Positions 8,903 through 17,013 of a DNA stretch of 64,000 nt are shown here, piece after piece. The translations under genes were made by a program, and so were the position numbers. The notes under the pieces are model-generated. The model had not been told where the DNA came from. It was given only the letters and a program-made list of their open reading frames with translations, and ran no database searches. The stretch's first letter is position 1. Every line of letters begins with the position of its first letter. This DNA is from Bacillus sp. MYb209 (GTDB lineage Bacteria > Bacillota > Bacilli > Bacillales > Bacillaceae_G), in assembly GCF_002975175.1 (NCBI RefSeq), contig NZ_PCNZ01000014.1:1-64000 (forward strand). Reading direction: 5' to 3'.

Positions 8903-9136
8903 TCAACCACCACTTACTGGCGGAATCATTGCTACTACATCGCCAGTTTGAATGATGTCGTCCTCATTTGCGTATTCTTCATTTATAGCGACCATAATCT
9001 CGTTTGAAATTGCTACGTTGTATTTCTTTATAAGAACATCCTTTAGCTCAGCAACCGTCATCTTTTCACAATCTATTTGCAAGGCCGGCTTACTTGCTTC
9101 TTCTTGCAAATGTGCAAATAATAGTACTTCAATCAT
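8903..9136 (-). CDS. moaD: Molybdopterin synthase sulfur carrier subunit
   Basis: A 77-residue ubiquitin-like protein ending in VSGG; the C-terminal Gly-Gly is the site that MoeB adenylates and that then carries the thiocarboxylate sulfur. It pairs with MoaE to convert cyclic pyranopterin monophosphate into molybdopterin. Its ATG overlaps the moaE stop (ATGA), a typical coupling of the two subunits. AAGGAGATGAGAAC precedes the start. Confidence 0.92.
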   Translation of the reverse strand: MIEVLLFAHLQEEASKPALQIDCEKMTVAELKDVLIKKYNVAISNEIMVAINEEYANEDDIIQTGDVVAMIPPVSGG

Positions 9137-9603
9137 GTTCTCATCTCCTTTTCAGGTTCACCATTTACATATGCTGTTTTCTCTAACTGATCACCTATCC
9201 ATGACTCACCATCTTCCCAAAACTCTTTCTTCCAAATCGGAACAATTTGTTTTATACGCTCCATAATATATTCATTCGCCTCATAGGCCGCTTTCCGATG
9301 TGGTGTAGCAACAGCGACAACAACAGCAAGATCAGAAATTTGCAATGTACCAATGCGATGTGTAATTGCCACATATGTACCTGGCCATTTCTCTTCTACT
9401 TCGGTACCAATTTTCTCAAGCTGTTTTTCCGCCATTGTCTTATAAGCTACATACTCTAAATATAGCGTACGGCGTCCTTTCGTAAATTCTCTAACAGTAC
9501 CAATAAAAGTAGTAACAGCACCACACTCACGCCGAATTACTTTACTTGTAACATCTTCAATTGAAATAGGTGTATCAATTACTTCATAATACGTATGTGT
9601 CAT
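9133..9603 (-). CDS. moaE: Molybdopterin synthase catalytic subunit
   Basis: This 156-residue protein has the MoaE core: CGAVTTFIGTVREFTKGR with the catalytic-site arginine, LEYVAYKTMAEKQL, THRIGTLQISDLAVVVAV and PIWKKEFWEDG with the catalytic lysines. It transfers two sulfurs from MoaD thiocarboxylate to make the dithiolene of molybdopterin. It lies between moeA and moaD in the leftward Moco operon. Confidence 0.94.
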   Translation of the reverse strand: MTHTYYEVIDTPISIEDVTSKVIRRECGAVTTFIGTVREFTKGRRTLYLEYVAYKTMAEKQLEKIGTEVEEKWPGTYVAITHRIGTLQISDLAVVVAVATPHRKAAYEANEYIMERIKQIVPIWKKEFWEDGESWIGDQLEKTAYVNGEPEKEMRT

Positions 9604-9665
9604 CTTGCACCTCTTATCTTTGTATAAATCATAATCCGCGGAGAAGCCATCAATCTATTTTTCTA

Positions 9666-10955
9666 TTACTTGTACGATCGAAGCGGTTCTTCCCATGGCC
9701 ACTCGCTTCCTACGTTTGATTCTAATAACAGTACCGAAACAGTTATCCCTGCTTCAAATCCTCTTGTTCCGCCTGGTAAAACGATAAATGCATTCGCTTC
9801 TGCAAGTGAAGAAATTGCACTTGATTTATCTAAGCCAACTGGTGTAACTTGCAATTGACCATTTACAATCTTTACGCTTCCTCGTACAAAACGGGTAAAT
9901 GGGTTTGCTTTCGAAAAGTCTTTCTGTAAAATCGCCTCTGCACGATATACGTGCGGATCTTTTCTATGCAAATATGTTCGAATAACTGGTCTAACATATA
10001 ATTCACATCCGACATAACAAGCAGAAGGATTACCAGATAGACCGAATAATAGTTTTCCTTCTAGCTCAGCTACAGTAGTCACGCTTCCTGGTCGCATCGC
10101 TATTTTATTGAAAAGTACATTAGCTTGTAATCTCTCATAAATAGCAGGTAAATAATCATAATCTCCTACCGAAACGCCACCAGTTGTAATTAAAATATCG
10201 ACTTCTTTCATCGCCTTTTTTACAGTCTTATAACACGTCTCTAAATCATCAACGAATTGCCCATAATACCGTACAACTCCACCTACTCTTTCAATTTGAG
10301 CAGCAATCATATAAGAGTTACTGTTTCGAATCTTCCCTTGTTTTAGTGGTTCATGTACTTCTAAAAGTTCACTTCCTGTTGTTACAACCCCAATAATCGG
10401 CTGCTTAACAACATTTACTGAACTATAACCAAACGTAGCAAGAAGCGCTGCTACTCCAGGGTTAATAAAAGTTCCTTTTTTCACAAGGATGGCATTTTGT
10501 TTTACATATTCCCCTTTAAAAGAAATGTTATCACCAGAAGCGAAAGAGCGTTTTAATTTCATATAAGTCTTTTCGTTTTCCTCAAACCCTTCCGTTAGTT
10601 CTAACATAACAACAGCATTACACCCCGCTGGAATCGCGGCCCCTGTCATAATACGTACAGCTTGAAATGGTTTCACTTCTTCTGTAAAAACAAAACCTGC
10701 TCCGATTTCACCAATCACTTCGAACTGAATTGGGTTACTGCTACTTGCTTCTTTTGTATCTTCCGCTCTAATTGCAAACCCGTCGTATGGAGATCGATCA
10801 AAATGCGGAACATCATAATCTGCAACAACATCTTCTCCTAGAGTTCTTCCATAGCTTTCTATAAGAGAAACTTTTTCCGTTTCACCTAGATAGGCATATT
10901 CCATTACACGTGCAACTGCTTCTGCCACTGGAATTGGTATACGTTTTTCTAACAT
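9666..10955 (-). CDS. moeA: Molybdopterin molybdenumtransferase
   Basis: A 429-residue cytosolic enzyme that inserts molybdate into adenylylated molybdopterin. Conserved MoeA signatures are visible: YDVPHFDRSPYDGFAIRA, RIMTGAAIPAG, GKIRNSNSYMI, TTGGVSVGDYD (the MoCF domain), MRPGSV and FGLSGNPSACYVG. Length is normal. It supplies Moco for NarG. Start follows GAGGTGAAAAAGA. Confidence 0.95.
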   Translation of the reverse strand: MLEKRIPIPVAEAVARVMEYAYLGETEKVSLIESYGRTLGEDVVADYDVPHFDRSPYDGFAIRAEDTKEASSSNPIQFEVIGEIGAGFVFTEEVKPFQAVRIMTGAAIPAGCNAVVMLELTEGFEENEKTYMKLKRSFASGDNISFKGEYVKQNAILVKKGTFINPGVAALLATFGYSSVNVVKQPIIGVVTTGSELLEVHEPLKQGKIRNSNSYMIAAQIERVGGVVRYYGQFVDDLETCYKTVKKAMKEVDILITTGGVSVGDYDYLPAIYERLQANVLFNKIAMRPGSVTTVAELEGKLLFGLSGNPSACYVGCELYVRPVIRTYLHRKDPHVYRAEAILQKDFSKANPFTRFVRGSVKIVNGQLQVTPVGLDKSSAISSLAEANAFIVLPGGTRGFEAGITVSVLLLESNVGSEWPWEEPLRSYK

Positions 10956-10997
10956 TCTTTTTCACCTCGTTTTGATAAGGAGAAACTTTCTTTCTGT

Positions 10998-12011
10998 TCA
11001 TCCTATATACTTTGCGTATAACCGTTTTGCCATTTTCATATCATTAGTCCCATGAATAAACGCTCTGCCGTCTGTAAATAAAACAAAACGATATTCATCT
11101 ACTAGAAACGATAGTAAATATGGAGTTTCTTTGACACTCACGCTTTTTTGTAAGCGCTTTTGAATTTCTTCTAAATTAAGAACTCGCTTTATCCCTGGAC
11201 GGATTTGAACTGTATTCCGCCCACATAACACTTCTGTTTTTGTCTGTGCTTCAAATGTTAAACTTGGATACGTTCGTGATTTCCCACAAGATGGACATGT
11301 ACTTTTTTTCTGCCTGTTTACTTTTAATGAGATACATTGATTGTTCCAAATATCAAATGATAACATTGTCCCTCGTAACGACTGAAAATCATCCACCAAT
11401 ATCTTCATTGCTTCAGTTACTTGGTGAGCAACTACCATTTGTACAGCTGGCTGAATAATTCCTGCTGTATCGCATGTTGCACCGCCCATAGGATGATCCA
11501 TTAGGCAGCGAAAACATGGCGTTTCCCCCGGAAGAATTGTATACGTTACACCGTAACTCCCAATACATCCACCATATATCCAAGGTATATTTTCTTTTTG
11601 TGACATGTCATTTATAAGTAGGCGCGTATCGAAATTATCAGTCGCATCTAAAATGAGATCCACTTCTTTTACTAACTCTTCCATTTCTTGCATTGTAACA
11701 TCCGTTACAACTGGTACAATTTCCACTTCAGAATTAATCTTTCTTAAATGTTCTGCCGCTGCAATTGCTTTTGGTTTACACTGCTGTGCATCTTCTTCTG
11801 TATATAGCTGTTGCCGCTGTAAATTACTCCATTCGACGTAGTCACGGTCAGCAATTGTCAATTTCCCAATTCCCATCCTAACGAGCGCTTCCGCATTTGC
11901 AGCTCCTAGTGCACCCGCACCGATTAGGAGCACATGCTTTTCTCTGATTTTTCTTTGTCCCATTTCACCAATTCCAGAAAACAATACTTGCCTTGAATAA
12001 CGATCTTGCAT
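10998..12011 (-). CDS. moeB: MoeB/ThiF-family adenylyltransferase
   Basis: A 337-residue E1-like enzyme. The ATP-binding loop GAGALGAANAEALVRMG, YSRQVLF near the N-terminus, DRDYVEWSNLQRQQLY and DATDNFDTR are family hallmarks. CFRC and CPSC provide the structural zinc cysteines, and PCFRCL is the likely sulfur-handling region. It adenylates the MoaD C-terminus. The terminal ~60 residues form a small extra domain lacking an obvious rhodanese active-site loop. Role is assigned as MoeB because of the neighbours; ThiF activity cannot be excluded. Confidence 0.88.
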   Translation of the reverse strand: MQDRYSRQVLFSGIGEMGQRKIREKHVLLIGAGALGAANAEALVRMGIGKLTIADRDYVEWSNLQRQQLYTEEDAQQCKPKAIAAAEHLRKINSEVEIVPVVTDVTMQEMEELVKEVDLILDATDNFDTRLLINDMSQKENIPWIYGGCIGSYGVTYTILPGETPCFRCLMDHPMGGATCDTAGIIQPAVQMVVAHQVTEAMKILVDDFQSLRGTMLSFDIWNNQCISLKVNRQKKSTCPSCGKSRTYPSLTFEAQTKTEVLCGRNTVQIRPGIKRVLNLEEIQKRLQKSVSVKETPYLLSFLVDEYRFVLFTDGRAFIHGTNDMKMAKRLYAKYIG

Positions 12012-12028
12012 AGGGAACTCTCCTTTCG

Positions 12029-13042
12029 TTATCCACCAATGTAAGACATTTCTACTTTTGGACGTTTATTTGTACTTTCAGCTGTTCTTTCATCTGAATA
12101 CCGATCTTTTCTAAACTCCCATGTATGTTGGAGAATTTTTAATAGTGATGCATCAGAAATATTTTCTCGAAGAAGCGTTCGCAAATCCGTTCCAGTTGCT
12201 CCGAATAAGCATGTAAAAAACTTACCGTCTGCCGAAATACGAGCTCTCGTACAAGAAGAACAAAACGACTCAGAGACAGAAGTAATAAATCCAACTTCTG
12301 CATTGCTCCCTACATATCGATACACTTTAGCTACTTCTCCAAAGTAACGAGGCTTAACAGGCTCAATAGGATATACACGATTAATTTTCTCTATTAATTG
12401 TTCCTTCGTAATGACTTGTTCAAAGTTCCATCCGTTCGTACTGCCAACATCCATAAACTCGATAAAACGGAGCTGAATTTCTTGTTCTTTAAAATAACGA
12501 GCCATAAGAAGAATTTGACTATCATTCATCCCTTTTTTTACAACCATATTTACCTTTACTTCTAATCCAGCTGCCTTTGCTGCTTCAATTCCTTTCAATA
12601 CAGGTTTTGTACTTACATTTCGTCCATTAATTTTTTTGAAGACATGATCCTCTATCGCATCTAAACTAATATTTACACGTTTTAATCCCGCTTCTTTTAA
12701 TGCCTTTGCTTGTTTTGCTAAATGAATACCGTTTGTTGTGAGTCCAATATCCGTTAAACCTTCTAGCTTTGCAAGCCTTGCGATTAACTTCGATAAGTCT
12801 TTACGCAATAAAGGTTCACCGCCAGTAAGCCTAATTTTTTCAACTCCCATACTTATAAATAATCTCGCTAATCTTTCTATCTCATCGAACGTTAATAAAA
12901 ACTCTTCCTGTAAAAAAGCGTAATCAGGTCCGAACACTTCCGCCGGCATACAGTACGTGCACCTAAAATTACAACGGTCAATAACTGAAATACGTAAATC
13001 TTGAAGTGGCCGCTCTAAAGAATCTCTCATCTTCTCGTGCAT
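12029..13042 (-). CDS. moaA: GTP 3',8-cyclase (radical SAM)
   Basis: The 337-residue first enzyme of Moco synthesis. It has the radical-SAM motif C24-x3-C28-x2-C31 (CNFRCTYC), [12 protein letters not shown], and the second cluster motif [18 protein letters not shown]. It ends in YIGG, the C-terminal double glycine needed for activity in this family. It is the promoter-proximal gene of the leftward moaA-moeB-moeA-moaE-moaD cluster, with an Fnr box 87 bases upstream. The partner MoaC is not encoded in this window. Confidence 0.95.
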   Translation of the reverse strand: MHEKMRDSLERPLQDLRISVIDRCNFRCTYCMPAEVFGPDYAFLQEEFLLTFDEIERLARLFISMGVEKIRLTGGEPLLRKDLSKLIARLAKLEGLTDIGLTTNGIHLAKQAKALKEAGLKRVNISLDAIEDHVFKKINGRNVSTKPVLKGIEAAKAAGLEVKVNMVVKKGMNDSQILLMARYFKEQEIQLRFIEFMDVGSTNGWNFEQVITKEQLIEKINRVYPIEPVKPRYFGEVAKVYRYVGSNAEVGFITSVSESFCSSCTRARISADGKFFTCLFGATGTDLRTLLRENISDASLLKILQHTWEFRKDRYSDERTAESTNKRPKVEMSYIGG

Positions 13043-13129
13043 CTATATCCCTTCTTTTCTACTCAAATCACTAGTAAGCTTTCAAATTTTTTATTTGCCT
13101 TCATTATAAAAAAGAAGCTACATATTCAA

Positions 13130-13145
13130 TGTGACTTTTCTCACA
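13130..13145. promoter_or_regulatory. Fnr box between moaA and fnr
   Basis: TGTGACTTTTCTCACA matches TGTGA-N6-TCACA exactly. It is 87 bases from the moaA start and about 290 bases from the fnr start, so it most likely activates the Moco cluster; autoregulation of fnr is possible. Confidence 0.85.
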
Positions 13146-13437
13146 TTACTTTCCCCATTCAAAAATTCTTCACAAATCCGTTCGAATTTTGTTCACATCT
13201 CTAGTCCCATTCTCTTTACATATTGAAATTCCTTATTGTGTTTCTTTTTCTCTTTTCTTAAAATAAAAAATTTATAGTCATATAATCCTTTACTTCAAGT
13301 AGCTTTTTAGAAATTTAATGTTGTTTTCCCCTACGGTCATTGAAATTTTTCTTTATTTTCAAAATAGCTCTTGCATTTTCATCATACTTACACTCAAAAT
13401 AGGAAATGTATTGCTTATAAGAAGAAAGGTGATCGCT

Positions 13438-14130
13438 GTGGCAAACAGTATGACATTATCTCAAGATTTAAAAGAATTACTTGCATCTGTTGAATATAAA
13501 ATGCAGATTAAAAAAGGAAGTTTTATTTTTCAAGAAGGTATGGAAGCAACAGATCTCTATATCATCCACTCAGGAAAAGTACAAATTAGTAAACTAAGTG
13601 CTGACGGGCAAGAATTAACACTCCGTATTTGTTCGCAATATGACATTATTGGAGAACTAACATTGTTCACGGACAATGCGAAGTATTTATTAAATTCAAA
13701 ATGCCTTGAAGATGTTGAAGTAGGCGTTATAAAGCGTGAAGCCTTAGAAAAAGCATTACTCCAAAAACCTGCTCTTGTATTTGAATTTATGAAATGGATT
13801 AGTGAACATTTAAGAAGAATGCAAACGAAGTTCCGAGATTTAGTATTACACGGCAAAAAAGGTGCCCTATATTCTACTCTCATTCGAATGACAAATAGTT
13901 ATGGTGTGTTAAAAGAAAATGGGATTCTCATCGATTTACCATTAACAAATCAAGAACTTGCAAACTTCTGTGCAACTTCGCGTGAAAGCGTAAATCGAAT
14001 GTTAAATGATTTGAAAAAAAAAGGTACGATTTCTATTAATAAAGGAAAGATTACAATCCATGATTTACAATTTTTAAAATATGAAATTGCTTGTGAAGAT
14101 TGTTCTGCCTCTGTTTGTAGCATAGAGTAG
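13438..14130 (+). CDS. fnr: Anaerobic transcription regulator Fnr (Crp/Fnr family)
   Basis: A 230-residue regulator: cyclic-nucleotide-like sensor fold (about residues 15-130), dimerisation helix, then a winged helix with the recognition segment CATSRESVNRMLNDLKKKG. The Fe-S ligands are at the C-terminus, C219-x2-C222-x4-C227, the arrangement known for Bacillus Fnr rather than the N-terminal E. coli one. GAAAGGTGATCGCT favours the GTG at 13438; a longer open frame from 13318 has no ribosome site and a non-conserved extension. It probably controls the four Fnr boxes seen in this window. Confidence 0.93.
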   Translation: MANSMTLSQDLKELLASVEYKMQIKKGSFIFQEGMEATDLYIIHSGKVQISKLSADGQELTLRICSQYDIIGELTLFTDNAKYLLNSKCLEDVEVGVIKREALEKALLQKPALVFEFMKWISEHLRRMQTKFRDLVLHGKKGALYSTLIRMTNSYGVLKENGILIDLPLTNQELANFCATSRESVNRMLNDLKKKGTISINKGKITIHDLQFLKYEIACEDCSASVCSIE

Positions 14131-14158
14131 CATCTTATTTAGATGCTACTCTTTTTTT
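14125..14158 (+). terminator. Terminator of fnr
   Basis: Perfect 11-base arms GAGTAGCATCT / AGATGCTACTC around a five-base loop, followed by seven T. The hairpin overlaps the stop codon region of fnr. Confidence 0.92.
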
Positions 14159-14213
14159 CATATTAAGCTACTTATTAATTTTCACGTACACGGCTGTGCC
14201 CTTATATTAACAA

Positions 14214-14243
14214 AAACGAGGCCTTCCATATTAGACCTCGTTT
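14214..14243 (-). terminator. Terminator of narGHJI
   Basis: Arms AAACGAGG and CCTCGTTT (14214-14221, 14236-14243); on the minus strand the stem is followed by T residues. It lies 37 bases beyond the narI stop. Confidence 0.75.
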
Positions 14244-14280
14244 CGTTTTAGCTGCTAGCTCCTATCCGTTTACAGCGGCA

Positions 14281-14970
14281 TTATTTTTTTAATTCATTAG
14301 GAATACGTCTTCTGTAAATTACATAACTGCGGCTTAAATATTTAATTGGGGCACTAAATACATGTACAAGTCTTGTAAATGGCCATACTGCGAACAGCCC
14401 CATCGCTGCAATAATATGAATTTTGAACCATACAGGTACTTCCGTCATATATTCGACCTTTGGTTGGAAAATAAAGAGACTTCGGAACCAAGGACCAATC
14501 GTTATACGATAATCAAACCCTTTTGAATCGATATTTAAAAATGTTGAAGAAAGTCCTGCCAGCATTACAATAAGTAATAAAATAAGCGCTATATAATCTC
14601 CCGTTGTACTCGTCGCGATGATACGTTTTACCGTTACACGACGATACATTAATATAATTAAACCGATGATAGAAGCAACACCTGCCGGAAGTCCGAAACT
14701 AATCGCTACTATATGATACATATGCTCAGAAATACCTATTGAACGGTATAAGGACTCTGGAATTAAAATCCCCATAACATGACCGCCAATTACGAACATT
14801 ATCCCAAAGTGGAATAATAGACTTCCCATTCGGAGCATTTTCTTCTCTAATAGTTCGCTAGATTTTGATGTCCAGCCAAATTGATCATAGTTGTATCTGA
14901 AAATGTGGCCGCCGATAAATATTGCAAAAATGATATAGGGAAACAATACCCATAGAAATTGATCCATCAT
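14281..14970 (-). CDS. narI: Respiratory nitrate reductase, gamma (cytochrome b) subunit
   Basis: A 229-residue integral membrane protein with five hydrophobic helices that oxidises menaquinol and passes electrons through two b hemes to NarH. Histidines in FHFGIMFVIGGHVMG and KIHIIAAMGLFAVWPFTRLVH fit the heme ligands. AAAGGAG favours the start at 14970 (MMDQFLW); an in-frame TTG further upstream would overlap narJ. It is the last gene of the narGHJI operon. Confidence 0.92.
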   Translation of the reverse strand: MMDQFLWVLFPYIIFAIFIGGHIFRYNYDQFGWTSKSSELLEKKMLRMGSLLFHFGIMFVIGGHVMGILIPESLYRSIGISEHMYHIVAISFGLPAGVASIIGLIILMYRRVTVKRIIATSTTGDYIALILLLIVMLAGLSSTFLNIDSKGFDYRITIGPWFRSLFIFQPKVEYMTEVPVWFKIHIIAAMGLFAVWPFTRLVHVFSAPIKYLSRSYVIYRRRIPNELKK

Positions 14971-14987
14971 TTTGACAACGCTCCTTT

Positions 14988-15518
14988 CTAATTCGTCTGT
15001 ACTCCCCAAGCATCGATAGCGAGGAGAACAGCTGCAAGAATTGGTTCGTACATACAGTTTGCTTCTTTTAATTGCCCGTGCAATGCTTGTATATTTTCTG
15101 TGTATTTACTCATAATTGGTTTGCTATCTTTTTCATTCGCGTTTGCAAGAAACTCAAGTAGAAGCGGTAAATAATCAGGTAGTTCTTTATCTGTTACGTT
15201 AAAACCAGATTTTTTATAATGCTGTTTTAACTCTAATAATTCAATTCCACGCTCTCTTTGTTCACCTGTTTTCATGTAGGTAAGATACATATTTGTCTTC
15301 TTTCCAAAGTCGAATGTATATACGTAAGAATCAATGAGTTGATTGTCTGTTTTATCTAGCGCTCGTTTTATAAATGTTGTAAGTGATGCTTTAACGTCTT
15401 CCTGTTCAATTGCTTCAATCTCTTCTTGTAATTCAGTTAAAGCTTCTCTCCACCCTAGTTCCGGGTAGGAGAGAAGAAAAGAAGAACAAGAAAAAGCAGT
15501 TTGTAAACTTTGTTTCAT
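14988..15518 (-). CDS. narJ: Nitrate reductase assembly chaperone
   Basis: A 176-residue soluble helical protein of the NarJ/TorD chaperone family, needed to insert Moco and Fe-S into NarG before membrane attachment. LPDYLPLLLEFLAN is the conserved family segment. It is not part of the mature enzyme. It sits in the canonical narG-H-J-I order, with GGGGG before its start. Confidence 0.92.
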   Translation of the reverse strand: MKQSLQTAFSCSSFLLSYPELGWREALTELQEEIEAIEQEDVKASLTTFIKRALDKTDNQLIDSYVYTFDFGKKTNMYLTYMKTGEQRERGIELLELKQHYKKSGFNVTDKELPDYLPLLLEFLANANEKDSKPIMSKYTENIQALHGQLKEANCMYEPILAAVLLAIDAWGVQTN

Positions 15519-15537
15519 AATTTTCTGCCCCCTTTAT

Positions 15538-17013
15538 TTAAGAAATTGTCATACAAGAGCCTGGGCCACCTGTGAAGGAAAGACCACAACTTCCTTGTTC
15601 GCTATATAAATCTGCAACTTGTTCGCGGTGAGATGTCGGGATGACGAAGCGATCTTTATATTTTGCGATAGCAAGAAGACGATACATATCTTCTACATCC
15701 TCTTTCGTTAAACCAATTTCTTTTAATACTGCTTCATTTGGTTCTTTATTAATTTGCAATGCTCTCATATGTGTTCGCATGACAGCCATTTTTTTCAATG
15801 TAAGACGAATGTGTGATTCATCTCCTGCAGTGAGTAAATTCGCTAAATATTGAATTGGAATACGCATATTATCGATAGCAGGGAAAATCTCTTCTGCTTG
15901 CCAGTTACTTCCTTTCCCCTCCACCATATTCATAATTGGGCTAAGCGGTGGAATATACCAAACCATTGGCATTGTACGGTACTCTGGATGAAGAGGCAGA
16001 GCAATTTTCCAATCGATAATCATTTTATAGATTGGTGACTCTTGTGCCGCTTTCATCCATTCATCAGGAATGCCTTGTTTTTTTGCTTCAGCTGCTACTT
16101 CTGGATCATTTGGATTTAGGAAAACAGTAAGCTGAGATTCATATAAATCTTTTTCATTTTCAACAGAAGCCGCTTCTTTTACTTTGTCAGCGTCATATAG
16201 CATTACCCCTATATAGCGAATACGTCCTACACATGTTTCAGAGCAAATTGTTGGCATACCAGCTTCAATACGCGGGAAACACATTGTGCATTTTTCTGCT
16301 TTATTTGTTTGCCAGTTAAAATACACTTTTTTATACGGACAAGACGATACACAAAATCTCCAAGCACGACATGCATTTTGATCCACAAGAACAATCCCAT
16401 CTTCTTCACGTTTATACATCGCGCCAGATGGACAAGAAGAAACGCAAGATGGATTCATACAATGTTCGCAAATACGTGGTAAATACATCATAAAGACATT
16501 TTCAAAATCTGTTTTAATTCCTTCTTCCATTTTCTTGACGTTTGGATCTTGTAATCCTGTTATATGTCCGCCTGCTAAATCATCTTCCCAGTTTGGACCC
16601 CATTCAATTTTGTCGATAAATTCGCCCGTAATTGCTGATTTTGGTCGAGCAACTGGCTGATGCTTACGCTGCGGGCTATTTGTTAACGTTTCATAATCAT
16701 AATTCCAAGGTTCAAAGTAATCATCAATTGTTGGTTGATCTGGATTGTGGAAAATGTTCATAAGACGCTTCATTTTCGAACCGGATTTCAGCTGAATTTC
16801 ACCATTTTTCAATTCCCAGCCGCCTTTGTATTTCTCCTGATTTTCCCATTGTTTCGGATAACCAATTCCAGGTTTCGTTTCTACGTTATTGAAGTACATA
16901 TATTCAGCACCTGGACGATTTGTCCAGGTGTTTTTGCATGTTACGCTACAAGTGTGGCAGCCGATGCATTTATCTAGGTTCATTACCATTCCGACTTGCG
17001 CTTTAATCTTCAA
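15538..17013 (-). CDS. narH: Respiratory nitrate reductase, beta (iron-sulfur) subunit
   Basis: A 491-residue electron-transfer subunit. Four ferredoxin-like cysteine groups are visible: CIGCHTCSVTC near residue 16, CEHCMNPSCVSSCPSG, CRAWRFCVSSCP (the group with a Trp that binds the [3Fe-4S] centre) and CTMCFPRIEAGMPTICSETC. It passes electrons from NarI to NarG on the inner face of the membrane. It starts with TTG after GGAGG and overlaps the end of narG by 11 bases, indicating coupled translation. Confidence 0.95.
   Translation of the reverse strand: MKIKAQVGMVMNLDKCIGCHTCSVTCKNTWTNRPGAEYMYFNNVETKPGIGYPKQWENQEKYKGGWELKNGEIQLKSGSKMKRLMNIFHNPDQPTIDDYFEPWNYDYETLTNSPQRKHQPVARPKSAITGEFIDKIEWGPNWEDDLAGGHITGLQDPNVKKMEEGIKTDFENVFMMYLPRICEHCMNPSCVSSCPSGAMYKREEDGIVLVDQNACRAWRFCVSSCPYKKVYFNWQTNKAEKCTMCFPRIEAGMPTICSETCVGRIRYIGVMLYDADKVKEAASVENEKDLYESQLTVFLNPNDPEVAAEAKKQGIPDEWMKAAQESPIYKMIIDWKIALPLHPEYRTMPMVWYIPPLSPIMNMVEGKGSNWQAEEIFPAIDNMRIPIQYLANLLTAGDESHIRLTLKKMAVMRTHMRALQINKEPNEAVLKEIGLTKEDVEDMYRLLAIAKYKDRFVIPTSHREQVADLYSEQGSCGLSFTGGPGSCMTIS

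Noticed and set aside
13318-13437. Longer fnr start at 13318
   Set aside because: The extra 40 codons are hydrophobic and non-conserved and lack a ribosome site, whereas GAAAGGTGATCGCT-GTG at 13438 gives the usual 230-residue length.
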